Part shown: positions 28,723-36,680 of the stretch, one piece after another
Position numbering within the stretch: the stretch's first letter is position 1
How the letters are laid out: each line of letters opens with the position of its first letter
Assembly (NCBI GenBank): GCA_036505635.1
Contig: DASXTC010000009.1
Span: forward strand, 1 to 64,000
Source of the DNA: DASXTC01 sp036505635
Lineage (GTDB): Bacteria; Acidobacteriota; Polarisedimenticolia; JACPZX01; DASXTC01
Direction of reading: 5' to 3'
DNA: 64,000 nt
Made by a program: the position numbers and the translations under genes
The notes under the pieces: model-generated
Database searches by the model: none
What the model was told of the DNA's origin: nothing
Seen by the model: only the letters and a program-made list of their open reading frames with translations

Positions 28723-30057
28723 ATGCTGGAAAACCTCACAGCACGCTTCCAGAAAGTCCTCAAGAACCTGAGGGGACAGGGGCGCCTCACGGAGGAGAAT
28801 ATCCGCGAGGGGTTGAGGGAGATCCGCGTGGCGCTGCTCGAGGCGGACGTGAACCTCCTGGTCGCTCGCAAGTTCGTCGAGCGCGTGCGCGAAAGGGCGA
28901 TGGGACAGGAGGTCCTCGACAGCCTCACGCCCGGACAGCACCTGGTGAAGATCCTGAGGGATGAGCTGGCCGCTCTCCTCGGGGACGGAGGCTCGGCGCT
29001 CGATCTGACGGGACCGAGCCCCGCGGTGATCATGCTGGTCGGGCTGCAGGGTTCGGGCAAGACTTCGACGGCCGCCAAGCTCGGGCTCATGCTCAAGTCG
29101 AAGGGGCGGGCGCCGTTGCTCGTCCCGGCCGACGTCTACCGTCCCGCCGCGATCGAGCAGCTCCGCGTGCTGGGGCGGGACAATGGAATCGCTGTCTTCG
29201 ACGGACAGGGGTCCGCCGACCCGAGGGCCATCTGCCGGGAGGCCCTTGCGCTGGCCCGAAGCACGGGCTACGACACCCTCGTGCTCGACACGGCGGGGCG
29301 CCTGCACATCGACGAGGAGATGATGACCGAAGTGCGGGATCTCTCCGCCATCGCCGCTCCACGCGAGATTCTCTACGTCGCCGACGCCATGACGGGGCAG
29401 GACGCGGTCAACTCGGCCTCGGCGTTCGCGCGGGCGCTTCCCCTCACCGGCGTGGTGCTGACGAAGCTCGACGGCGACGCGAGAGGCGGCGCGGCCCTGT
29501 CGATCAAGGAGAGGGCGGGTGTGCCGATCAAGTTCGCCGCCGTCGGGGAGAAGGTCAAGGACCTCGAAGTCTTCCATCCCGACCGGATGGCGTCACGCAT
29601 CATCGGCATGGGCGATGTGATGACCCTGATCGAGAAGGCCGAGGAGGCCTACGAGGGCGAGGACGCCGAGGAGATGGCGCGCGCCCTGTCGGAGGGGGAC
29701 TTCACGCTCGAGGATTTCCGCGAGCAGCTTCGGAAGCTCAAGAAGATGGGGCCTATCAGCTCGCTCCTGGAGATGCTCCCCGGCTTCGGCCAGCTCAAGG
29801 GGATGTCCGACATCGATGAGGGCGCCATGAAGGTGACCGAGGCCGTGCTCGACTCGATGACCCGCGAGGAGCGCCTGAACCCTTCGGTCATCAGCGGGAG
29901 CCGCCGCCGCCGTATCGCGAGAGGCTCCGGCACCAGCGCGCATGAGGTCAACAAGCTGCTGAAGCAATACGCGCAGATGCGCAGGATGATGAAGACGATG
30001 TCCCGCAAGGGGGGCAAGGGGCTCAGGTTCCCAAAGATGCCCTTTCCATTACGCTAG
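28723..30057 (+). CDS. ffh: Signal recognition particle protein Ffh (SRP54)
   Basis: GTPase that binds signal sequences and 4.5S RNA. The 444-residue product has the N domain (about 1-85), G domain with LVGLQGSGKTSTAAKLG (P loop), PADVYRPAAIEQL, VLDTAGRLHIDEEMM, LTKLDGDARGGAALS and GVPIKFAAVGEKV, and the methionine-rich M domain (about 300-444), with ALSEGDFTLEDFREQL, SGSRRRRIARGSGTS for RNA binding and MRRMMKTM. I use the ATG at 28723, giving the standard MLENLTARF; upstream codons at 28654 lack conservation. It heads a likely unit with rpsP through rnhB. Confidence 0.97.
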   Translation: MLENLTARFQKVLKNLRGQGRLTEENIREGLREIRVALLEADVNLLVARKFVERVRERAMGQEVLDSLTPGQHLVKILRDELAALLGDGGSALDLTGPSPAVIMLVGLQGSGKTSTAAKLGLMLKSKGRAPLLVPADVYRPAAIEQLRVLGRDNGIAVFDGQGSADPRAICREALALARSTGYDTLVLDTAGRLHIDEEMMTEVRDLSAIAAPREILYVADAMTGQDAVNSASAFARALPLTGVVLTKLDGDARGGAALSIKERAGVPIKFAAVGEKVKDLEVFHPDRMASRIIGMGDVMTLIEKAEEAYEGEDAEEMARALSEGDFTLEDFREQLRKLKKMGPISSLLEMLPGFGQLKGMSDIDEGAMKVTEAVLDSMTREERLNPSVISGSRRRRIARGSGTSAHEVNKLLKQYAQMRRMMKTMSRKGGKGLRFPKMPFPLR

Positions 30058-30081
30058 CAAAGCAGAGGGAGGATTCCACAG

Positions 30082-30327
30082 GTGTTGAGGATCAGGCTGT
30101 CGCGGCAAGGCTCGACTCATAGACCGTTCTTCCGATTCGTAGTTTCCGACTCGAGGAAGCGCCCCGGCTCCACGATGGTGGAGACTCTGGGGTTCTACGA
30201 TCCGACCCACAAGCCGTCGGTGCTCCAGATCGACGTGGCCCGGGCAGATGAGTGGATCCGCAAGGGAGCCCTCCCCTCCGAGCGCGTCGAGGCCTTCATC
30301 CGGAAGGCCAGAAGGGCGGGCGCCTGA
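30082..30327 (+). CDS. rpsP: 30S ribosomal protein S16
   Basis: Small-subunit assembly protein. The 81 residues begin (V/M)LRIRLSRQGSTHRPFFR, with VSDSRKRPGSTMVETLGFYDP matching the core of the family. GTG start at 30082 with GGGAGGA about 7 nt upstream; a TTG follows directly and could be used instead. Lies 24 nt after ffh and leads the conserved rpsP-khpA-rimM-trmD-rplS order. Confidence 0.95.
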   Translation: MLRIRLSRQGSTHRPFFRFVVSDSRKRPGSTMVETLGFYDPTHKPSVLQIDVARADEWIRKGALPSERVEAFIRKARRAGA

Positions 30328-30347
30328 GCGAGGACCACGAGACCACC

Positions 30348-30578
30348 GTGAGGGCGCTGGTCGAGATGATCGCCAGGGCCCTGGTCGACCAGCCCGGCGC
30401 CGTTTCGGTGGTTGAGGTCGAGGAGGAGCAGGCCACCGTCATCGAGGTGACGGTCGCTCCCGAGGACCTCGGCAAGGTGATCGGCCGGCAGGGACGCACG
30501 GTCCGGTCAATCCGCACCCTCCTGGGGGCGGCCGGGATGAAGCACCGGAAGCGCTTCGTCCTCGAGATACTCGAGTAG
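30348..30578 (+). CDS. khpA: KH-domain RNA-binding protein KhpA
   Basis: Small RNA chaperone-like protein; in some Gram-positives it partners KhpB and affects cell division. The 76 residues are almost entirely one type II KH domain: RALVEMIARALVDQPGAV at the N-terminus and the GXXG-containing VAPEDLGKVIGRQGRTVRSI, ending RFVLEILE. I choose the GTG at 30348 because it gives the normal family length and N-terminus; an open frame extends upstream into rpsP. Between rpsP and rimM, its usual place. Confidence 0.9.
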   Translation: MRALVEMIARALVDQPGAVSVVEVEEEQATVIEVTVAPEDLGKVIGRQGRTVRSIRTLLGAAGMKHRKRFVLEILE

Positions 30579-30584
30579 GCCGCC

Positions 30585-31145
30585 ATGGCGGGCCGGGGCG
30601 CAGCGGAGCCCGATGCGTACATACCCATCGCCCAGGTCGACCGGGTCAGGGGGCTGCGGGGAGAGGTGATTGTCACGGTCCACGCCGACGACCCTGGCCG
30701 GATGGCACGTCTGGAGCGAGTTTTCATCAAGGAGGCAGAAGGATACCGCCCGGTGGCCATCGAAGGGGTCAAGAGGCTTCGGGAGCGGGCGGTGCTGAAA
30801 CTGTCGGGATTCGGGTCAGTAGAGGAGGCCAGAGGACTCGTCGGGGCCGTGCTTTTCATCCCCAGGGACGCCTCGACGCCGGCCCCTGAGGGACGATATT
30901 ACGCCTATCAGCTCCTCGGGCTGAGCGCCCGCCTCAAAGATGGGACAGTGGTGGGCACTGTGAGGGATCTGCTCGTCCAGGGAGCGCAGAGTCTGCTTGT
31001 GATTGAGGGGGTGTCTGGTGGCGAGATCCTGGTGCCATTCGTCAGGTCGATATGCGTCGCCTGCGAGCCGGAGGAGGGATGGCTGACGCTCGACCCGCCC
31101 GCGGGGCTGCTCGATCTGAACCTCAAGGGGCCGGGCGGAAGCTGA
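30585..31145 (+). CDS. rimM: 16S rRNA processing/ribosome maturation factor RimM
   Basis: Assists 30S head assembly by binding S19. The 186-residue protein has the N-terminal RimM beta barrel (IAQVDRVRGLRGEVIVTVHADDP, then FIKEAEGYRPVAIEGVKRL) and the C-terminal PRC-barrel (YYAYQLLGLSARLKDG through ILVPFVRSICVACE). It begins 6 nt after khpA and is followed by trmD 17 nt later. Confidence 0.93.
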   Translation: MAGRGAAEPDAYIPIAQVDRVRGLRGEVIVTVHADDPGRMARLERVFIKEAEGYRPVAIEGVKRLRERAVLKLSGFGSVEEARGLVGAVLFIPRDASTPAPEGRYYAYQLLGLSARLKDGTVVGTVRDLLVQGAQSLLVIEGVSGGEILVPFVRSICVACEPEEGWLTLDPPAGLLDLNLKGPGGS

Positions 31146-31162
31146 GGCCGTCAGAGGGATCG

Positions 31163-31876
31163 ATGGATTTCGATGTCATCGCGATCTTCCCTGAAATCGT
31201 GGAGGTGCCGCTGACCAGGACGATCCTGAAGCGCGCCATCGACTCGGGACTGATCCGCGTGCGGGTCCACCAGCTCAGGGACCATGCCGACGGGCCCCAT
31301 CGGCGCGTCGACGACCAGCCCTATGGCGGCGGTGGCGGGATGGTCATGATGCCCGGCCCGATTTTCGACGCCGTTGATGTCATCAGGGCGCGGCACCCGA
31401 ACGAGTCGAGCCGGACGATCCTCCTGTCACCCCAGGGAAGGCGGCTCGATCACCGCGAGGCGGTGAGGTTGAGCCTGTATGGGCGTCTCATCCTGATCTG
31501 CGGCAGGTACGAAGGGGTGGACGAGAGGATCCGGATCGCCCTGGTGGACGAGGAGATGTCAATAGGCGACTACGTGCTGACGGGGGGCGAGCTGGCGGCC
31601 ATGGTGATCATCGACGCCGTCTCACGCCTGATACCTGGCGTGGTGGGCGAGGGAGCCTCCGTCCTGCGCGATTCGTTCGCGGACGGGCTCCTGCAGTATC
31701 CGCAGTACACTCGGCCCGCAGAGTTCAGGGGCATGCCGGTCCCCGATGTGCTGCTGTCGGGCCGCCACGAGGATATCGACACTTGGCGCCAGGAGATGGC
31801 GCTGGAGAGTACGAAGAAACGACGTCCCGATCTTCTGGTGGACGCGGAGAGCGTCCGGAAGGCACGGAACGGGTGA
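31163..31876 (+). CDS. trmD: tRNA (guanine-N1-)-methyltransferase TrmD
   Basis: Methylates G37 of tRNAs to prevent frameshifting. The 237-residue SPOUT enzyme has MDFDVIAIFPEI, LRDHADGPHRRVDDQPYGGGGGMVM, ICGRYEGVDERI, and IGDYVLTGGELAAMVIIDAVSRLIPGVVG, which together build the trefoil knot and SAM site. The start is the ATG at 31163 with AGAGGGA 6 nt upstream; the longer frame from 31052 runs inside rimM. Confidence 0.96.
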   Translation: MDFDVIAIFPEIVEVPLTRTILKRAIDSGLIRVRVHQLRDHADGPHRRVDDQPYGGGGGMVMMPGPIFDAVDVIRARHPNESSRTILLSPQGRRLDHREAVRLSLYGRLILICGRYEGVDERIRIALVDEEMSIGDYVLTGGELAAMVIIDAVSRLIPGVVGEGASVLRDSFADGLLQYPQYTRPAEFRGMPVPDVLLSGRHEDIDTWRQEMALESTKKRRPDLLVDAESVRKARNG

Positions 31877-31891
31877 CGAAGGAGATACAGG

Positions 31892-32263
31892 ATGGATCCG
31901 ATCAAGGGCATCGAGGAAAAACAGATGAACAAGGCGATCCCCGCTTTCACTCAGGGCGACACGATCAAGGTCGCGGTGAAGGTGAAGGAAGGGGACAAGG
32001 AGAGGATCCAGATCTTCCAGGGAGTGGTGATGGGGCTCAAGGGCGGCGGTGTCCGCCAGACCTTCACCGTCAGGAAGGTCTCGGATGGGATCGGTGTGGA
32101 GCGGATCTTTCCGCTGCACTCCCCGAGCATCGGGAAGGTGGAGGTCGTCTCGCGGGGCGGGACGCGGCGCGCGAAGCTCTACTATCTCAAGAAGAAGATG
32201 GGGAAGGCCGCCCGCCTCAAGGTCGTACGCGAGAGGCAGCAGCCCGGGAGCGTGGAGGCCTGA
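31892..32263 (+). CDS. rplS: 50S ribosomal protein L19
   Basis: Large-subunit protein at the subunit interface. The 123-residue product contains FTQGDTIKVAVKVKEGDKERIQ, FQGVVMGLKGGGVRQTFTVRK, GVERIFPLHSPSIGKVEVV and RRAKLYYLKKKMGKAARLK, a full match to the family core. AAGGAG stands 8 nt before the ATG. It follows trmD by 15 nt and precedes rnhB by 6. Confidence 0.97.
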   Translation: MDPIKGIEEKQMNKAIPAFTQGDTIKVAVKVKEGDKERIQIFQGVVMGLKGGGVRQTFTVRKVSDGIGVERIFPLHSPSIGKVEVVSRGGTRRAKLYYLKKKMGKAARLKVVRERQQPGSVEA

Positions 32264-32269
32264 GCGGAG

Positions 32270-32923
32270 GTGCCGTCATCGCCTTCCCTTCCCGGCTGGA
32301 AGCACGAACGGCGGGCCGCCCGCGAGGGGTTTCGCTGCGTGGCGGGGATGGACGAAGTGGGGCGCGGTTGTCTTGCGGGGCCGGTCGTCGCGGCGGTCGT
32401 TGTTCTGAGGGAGGGAAGCCGTCTGGCGGGAGTGAACGATTCCAAGCTCGTGCCCGCGGGGCGACGTGAGGAGCTGATGCGAGAGATCCTGCGCCACGCC
32501 GAGGCCTGGGGCATCGGCGCCGCAGACGCGGGCGAGATCGACCGGGTCAATATCCTGAACGCCACGCGTCTCGCGATGAGGCGGGCGGTCGAGGCGCTGC
32601 CGATCGAGCCCGACCACCTGCTCGTTGACGCCGTGAGGCTGCCAGAGGTGCGCATCGCGCAGACGCCCCTGATACGCGGCGACCGGATCTCGATTTCGAT
32701 CGCGGCCGCGTCGATCGCGGCAAAGGTGGTCAGGGACAGGGTCATGGAGTTCTACGACAGGATCTATCCCGGGTTCGGCTTCGCCGCCCACAAGGGATAT
32801 GGCACGGCCGAGCACCTGCGCGCGGTGGTGGAACGGGGAGCCTGCCCGATCCACCGGCTCACGTTCCGGGGCGTCTGGCAGCAGGGCCGGCTGGCGCTGT
32901 CGGCCGCAGAGGACCTCTCATAG
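32270..32923 (+). CDS. rnhB: Ribonuclease HII
   Basis: Removes RNA from RNA-DNA hybrids and initiates ribonucleotide excision. The 217 residues have the catalytic acidic residues in AGMDEVGRGCLAGPVVAA (Asp and Glu near 27-28), HLLVDAVRLPEV and VVRDRVMEFYDRIYPGFGF, plus GYGTAEHLRAV. The GTG at 32270 is the likely start; its ribosome binding site is weak (GCGGAG nearly abuts it), suggesting coupling to rplS. Confidence 0.93.
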   Translation: MPSSPSLPGWKHERRAAREGFRCVAGMDEVGRGCLAGPVVAAVVVLREGSRLAGVNDSKLVPAGRREELMREILRHAEAWGIGAADAGEIDRVNILNATRLAMRRAVEALPIEPDHLLVDAVRLPEVRIAQTPLIRGDRISISIAAASIAAKVVRDRVMEFYDRIYPGFGFAAHKGYGTAEHLRAVVERGACPIHRLTFRGVWQQGRLALSAAEDLS

Positions 32924-32934
32924 GGGAGTTGGAG

Positions 32935-35691
32935 TTGGCCATCGACCGCAACAAAGTCAGCCAGCAGGCCGAGAAGCTCGTGTCCCAGGGCAAGATCGAC
33001 GCGGCCATCTCCCAGTACGAGCTTCTCGTGAAGGACAACTCGCGCGACCTGAACACCATCAACAAGATCGGAGATCTCTACGCGCGCCTCGGCAAGAAGA
33101 GGGAGGCGATCCTCCAGTTCAACAAGATCGGGGAGCACTACACGCACGACGGGTTCTTCCTCAAGGCCATCGCCATCTACAAGAAGATCACCAAGCTCGA
33201 TCCGACGCACCTGGACGCGTACCAGAGCCTCGCGGACCTGTACGCGCAGCAGGGGCTCGTGCTCGAGGCTCGTTCGCAGTACGAGATGGTCGGCGGGCAG
33301 TATCTCCGGGCGGGGGACATCCGCAGGGCGATCGGCGCCTATCTCTCCCTCGTCAAGGTGGATCCCGAGAACCTCAAATACCGGGGCACGCTGGCCGACC
33401 TGCTGCTCAAGGACGGCAAGAAGGCCGAGGCGGTGGAGGAGCTGATCCGGATCGGCGCCGAGCTGGAACGCAAGGGCCTCGATCGGGAGGCGGAGACCGC
33501 CTACCAGAAGGCCGCGGGGATCCAGCCCGATTCCCCGACTCTCGTGGCCCGCCTCGCCTCGGCGCGGGCCGCCGGCGGCGACCTGGAAGGCGCCATCAAG
33601 ATGGCCAAGGAAGCATGCCGGAAGCCGGGCGCGTCTCCTGATCTGAGAATGGTCCTTGGAGATCTGCACGTGAAGGCGGGCCAGCACGCCGAGGCCCGGT
33701 CGGCCTTTGGTGGGGCGCTGGACGCCGCGCCGGCGCGCTCCGACGTGCGGCTTCGTCTGGCGCGGACACACCTGATGCTGGGAGACGCCTCCGCGGCCTT
33801 CGAGACGGTCGCGCCGCACTCCGCGGCGCTGCTCAAGGAAGGCAAGGGCACCGAGGTTGCGGAGCTCCTCGAGGAGGTTTCGACGCTCGACCCTGCCCAG
33901 GCCGAGCCCCTCAGGCGCCTTACGGAGATCTACGCCGCGTTGAAGGACCCGGAGAGCTCGCTGAGGTCCGCCGGTCGCCTTCTGGACCTCTTCATTTCGC
34001 GCCGCGACCTGCGCGAAGGACGCCGCGTGGCCGAAGCGCTCGTCCGCCAGCACCCGGGGGATGCGTCGCTGCGGGAGAAGCTCGACTGGCTCGCCGGCCT
34101 CGAGGCCGGCGCGTCCAAGCCCGCCTCCACTCCCGCGTTGCCCGCGGAAATGGCGAGAGCGGGCGCGTCGACGTCCGGGGGAAGAACGGGTACCGCCATG
34201 AGAGAGGCGGAGAGCGACTACGGGTTGTCCGACGACGCAGGCGCCTCCGGTGACCGAATGGGATTCGAACCGAACCGCGCGCCGGAGGCGGCCGCTCCGC
34301 CCTCCGCCGAGATCGGACCGGTCGGCACGCTCGACCTGCCGGCGGCGCTCCAGCTCGAGTCGGAGGACGAGGATTTCATCGCCGAGCACATGACGGAGGC
34401 GGACGTCTTCGTCAAGTACGGGCTGGGCGATCGCGCCGTCGAACAGCTCCAGACCGTGATCGAGCGGTATCCGGGGTACGCTCCGGCGCACCAGCGCCTC
34501 AAGGAGGTCTACCTCGAGGATGGGAACCGAGAGGGGACGCGACGCGCGATGGTCATGCTCGTGAAATCGCACCTGGCCGCCGGCGACAGCGGTCTCGCGC
34601 AGGAGGCGCTGTCGGAGCTGCTCCGGTTCGAGCCCGACTCCGTCGAGGCGGCCCGGCTCGCCGAGGTTGTCTCGCCGGGACGCGCCACTCCGGCCCAGGG
34701 GCTCGGGTTTGACTCCGGGTTCGAGCCTGACGCCGCCATGCAAGATCCCTATTCCACGGACGAGGTGCCGGAATCGACTGCCGGCGCAGAGACGGATCGG
34801 GGGGAGAGCGATGAACGGCCTCCCACCGCCGAGGAGCTGGAGGAGGTTGATTTCTACACGAGGCACGGCTTGAGGGATGAGGCGGTCGCCGTCCTGCGGC
34901 GCCTTGCCGCCGCCTACGGCAGCCACACCGAAATCGTGTCGCGGATGAAGACGGCGATGGCTCTCCAGCCGGGCGCGGGAGGGCCCGCGTCCGCAAAGCC
35001 GGGGGTATCGCATGCGGCCACCGAGCCCGGGGGCTACGAGGAGGAATTCGAGATCGCCGCGATGGAGGAGGGCGAGGAGCCGAAGCAGACCCAGGGCGCG
35101 TCGCCCGCCGCCGCCCCCGCGTCCCTGAGCGCCGCGAGCAAGGGCGCCGACATGGATCTGAGCGATCTCGCCGCCGAGATCGACGCGGCTCTCTCGCTTC
35201 AGTCGGACGACGCGGTGCCCGTGGTGGAGGGCGCCGAGCCGACGCCGGAGGGGCACAGCCTCGAGGAGATCGTCCACGCCTTCAAGAAGGGGATCGAGCA
35301 GCAGGTGAGCGCCGAGGACGTCGATACGCACTACAACCTGGGCATCGCCTACAAGGAGATGGGGCTGCTCGACGAGGCGATCGGCGAGTTCCAGTTCGCA
35401 TCCAAGGATGAGCGCTTCCTGGTGGACTGCTGCAGCATGCTCGGGGTCTGCTTCCGCGAGAAGGGGATGACCGGGCTGGCGGTGAAGTGGTACCGGCGCG
35501 GGATCGATGCCTCGGCGAGCCGGGACGAAGGAACGATGCTCGGCCTGCGCTACGACCTTGCCGAGCTGCTCGCCGAGATGGGCCAGCAACGCGAGGCTCT
35601 CGATCTCTACACCGAGATCTTCGGGATCAACTCCAAGTACCGGGACGTCGCCGCCCGCATCCGCGATCTCGAACGAACCCTCCCGGCATGA
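32935..35691 (+). CDS. Large multi-TPR scaffold protein
   Basis: A 918-residue cytosolic-looking protein without signal peptide or membrane span. TPR units fill about residues 1-400 (for example GKIDAAISQYELLVKDNSRD, GFFLKAIAIYKKITKLDP, GDLEGAIKMAKEA). A proline/alanine-rich acidic linker follows (about 400-470), then more TPR units (about 470-700), another acidic linker (about 680-770), and a final TPR block (about 780-915) ending with EIFGINSKYRDVAARIRDLER. Its function is unknown. I start at the TTG at 32935, where GGGGAG lies 7-8 nt upstream; a TTG at 32929 is too close. It follows rnhB by 11 nt. Confidence 0.85.
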   Translation: MAIDRNKVSQQAEKLVSQGKIDAAISQYELLVKDNSRDLNTINKIGDLYARLGKKREAILQFNKIGEHYTHDGFFLKAIAIYKKITKLDPTHLDAYQSLADLYAQQGLVLEARSQYEMVGGQYLRAGDIRRAIGAYLSLVKVDPENLKYRGTLADLLLKDGKKAEAVEELIRIGAELERKGLDREAETAYQKAAGIQPDSPTLVARLASARAAGGDLEGAIKMAKEACRKPGASPDLRMVLGDLHVKAGQHAEARSAFGGALDAAPARSDVRLRLARTHLMLGDASAAFETVAPHSAALLKEGKGTEVAELLEEVSTLDPAQAEPLRRLTEIYAALKDPESSLRSAGRLLDLFISRRDLREGRRVAEALVRQHPGDASLREKLDWLAGLEAGASKPASTPALPAEMARAGASTSGGRTGTAMREAESDYGLSDDAGASGDRMGFEPNRAPEAAAPPSAEIGPVGTLDLPAALQLESEDEDFIAEHMTEADVFVKYGLGDRAVEQLQTVIERYPGYAPAHQRLKEVYLEDGNREGTRRAMVMLVKSHLAAGDSGLAQEALSELLRFEPDSVEAARLAEVVSPGRATPAQGLGFDSGFEPDAAMQDPYSTDEVPESTAGAETDRGESDERPPTAEELEEVDFYTRHGLRDEAVAVLRRLAAAYGSHTEIVSRMKTAMALQPGAGGPASAKPGVSHAATEPGGYEEEFEIAAMEEGEEPKQTQGASPAAAPASLSAASKGADMDLSDLAAEIDAALSLQSDDAVPVVEGAEPTPEGHSLEEIVHAFKKGIEQQVSAEDVDTHYNLGIAYKEMGLLDEAIGEFQFASKDERFLVDCCSMLGVCFREKGMTGLAVKWYRRGIDASASRDEGTMLGLRYDLAELLAEMGQQREALDLYTEIFGINSKYRDVAARIRDLERTLPA

Positions 35692-36226
35692 TTGTCCGGC
35701 CTCCTTCGTCCCGTTCCGGGACTCGTTTGTCTGCGTCCGGCCTGCCGTCTCCCCGGAACTCCGCGTCGTTCAAGGGATAGCCGTCACCGTCGGTTCGATG
35801 ACGATCGTGTCAGGTTCAGGGACACAGAGCCTACCTTCACGTCGACAAGGACTTGGAGCCGGCGGCGCTCCCACCGGCGGGAATTTGAACCGATCGAGGG
35901 CCCGGCCCCTTGCCTCGCGCTCCATCCCGGATCGAGAGGTTTACCCCGTAAGAGGTTGAATCCAAGTGCTTTCCGCACCGCCCGCCCTGGGCTCGAGACG
36001 CGGGGCCATTCTGGCAGCCATATTGCTTCTGTGTCAGGAAGCATTCGGCCGATTGGATTCCTGAGCAATCGAACTTCCCCTCGGTGGCGATTCGCCCAAC
36101 CCCCTTTCGGAGCGGACCCGCCACGCAGGACCAATCGCCGGAGATGACCATGCAAGGGCCGCTGCCGGTCACCTCGGCCTCGCGGCGGTCCTTGGCATGG
36201 GCAAGCGCGCGATGGAGGAGACCGAG
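35692..36226. other. Unexplained 0.5 kb intergenic region
   Basis: No convincing gene lies between the large TPR gene and the small TPR gene. Open frames on both strands (up to about 110-270 codons) have no recognisable motif. It contains a perfect 6-bp hairpin, TGCTTC (36024-36029) with GAAGCA (36038-36043), and a T-arm-like string near 35880-35895 that does not fold into a tRNA. The role is not known. Confidence 0.5.
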
Positions 36227-36574
36227 ATGAGCAGGACGCAGGAGAAGAGTCGACGCATGGAGGCCGCGGGGAAGGTGCGGGCCACCGCCGGTGGCGCCAT
36301 CGCTTGGCGGGACATGGGCCGTGACGCTCTCTTCTCCGGCGATCCGGCCGAGGCGCTCTGGTTCCTACGCCACGCCGTGGAGATCGACCCCGACGATCCT
36401 CTCTCCTGGCAGGTTCTGGGACGCTGCTTCGAGCAGATCGGCGAGCAGGAACGCGCTCGCAAGTGCTACCGGCTCGCCACTCGCCGGCACCTCCTGTCGG
36501 GAACGCCCGACGAGCAGCGCTCGAGTGGGATGCTCTCCCTCGCGCGCAAGCCCCGCGAACCGAAGGACGTCTAG
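36227..36574 (+). CDS. Small tetratricopeptide repeat protein
   Basis: The 115-residue product has about two and a half TPR units: AIAWRDMGRDALFSGDPAEALWFLRHAVEIDPDD and SWQVLGRCFEQIGEQERARKCYRLATRRH, in which the alternating small and aromatic residues fit the TPR pattern. The basic C-terminus (LARKPREPKDV) is unstructured. I choose the ATG at 36227 because GGAGGAG lies 6 nt upstream; ATGs at 36197 and 36212 would add ten or five residues. Function unknown. Confidence 0.7.
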   Translation: MSRTQEKSRRMEAAGKVRATAGGAIAWRDMGRDALFSGDPAEALWFLRHAVEIDPDDPLSWQVLGRCFEQIGEQERARKCYRLATRRHLLSGTPDEQRSSGMLSLARKPREPKDV

Positions 36575-36601
36575 CCAGACTCCGCCGAACCATCTCCAAC
36601 C

Positions 36602-36631
36602 TTGACACTGATCGCGCGCCTCAGGTATCCT
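36602..36631 (+). promoter_or_regulatory. Promoter of the aldehyde dehydrogenase unit
   Basis: A perfect TTGACA at 36602-36607 and TATCCT at 36626-36631 are separated by 18 bp. Transcription would start near 36638, about 43 nt before the ATG I favour at 36681. Confidence 0.6.
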
Positions 36632-36680
36632 TCCCCGTCGTCCTGATAAAACCTTGAGTTGTCTTATGTTTACGGGGGTC

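Noticed and set aside
35875..35900. T-arm-like string (rc GGTTCAAATTCC) suggesting a minus-strand tRNA
   Set aside because: The presumed T stem does not pair, position 61 is not C, no matching acceptor stem lies upstream, and no CCA follows at the right distance.
35837..36172. 111-codon open frame on the minus strand in the long gap
   Set aside because: No ribosome binding site, no recognisable motif, and composition like neighbouring noise frames.
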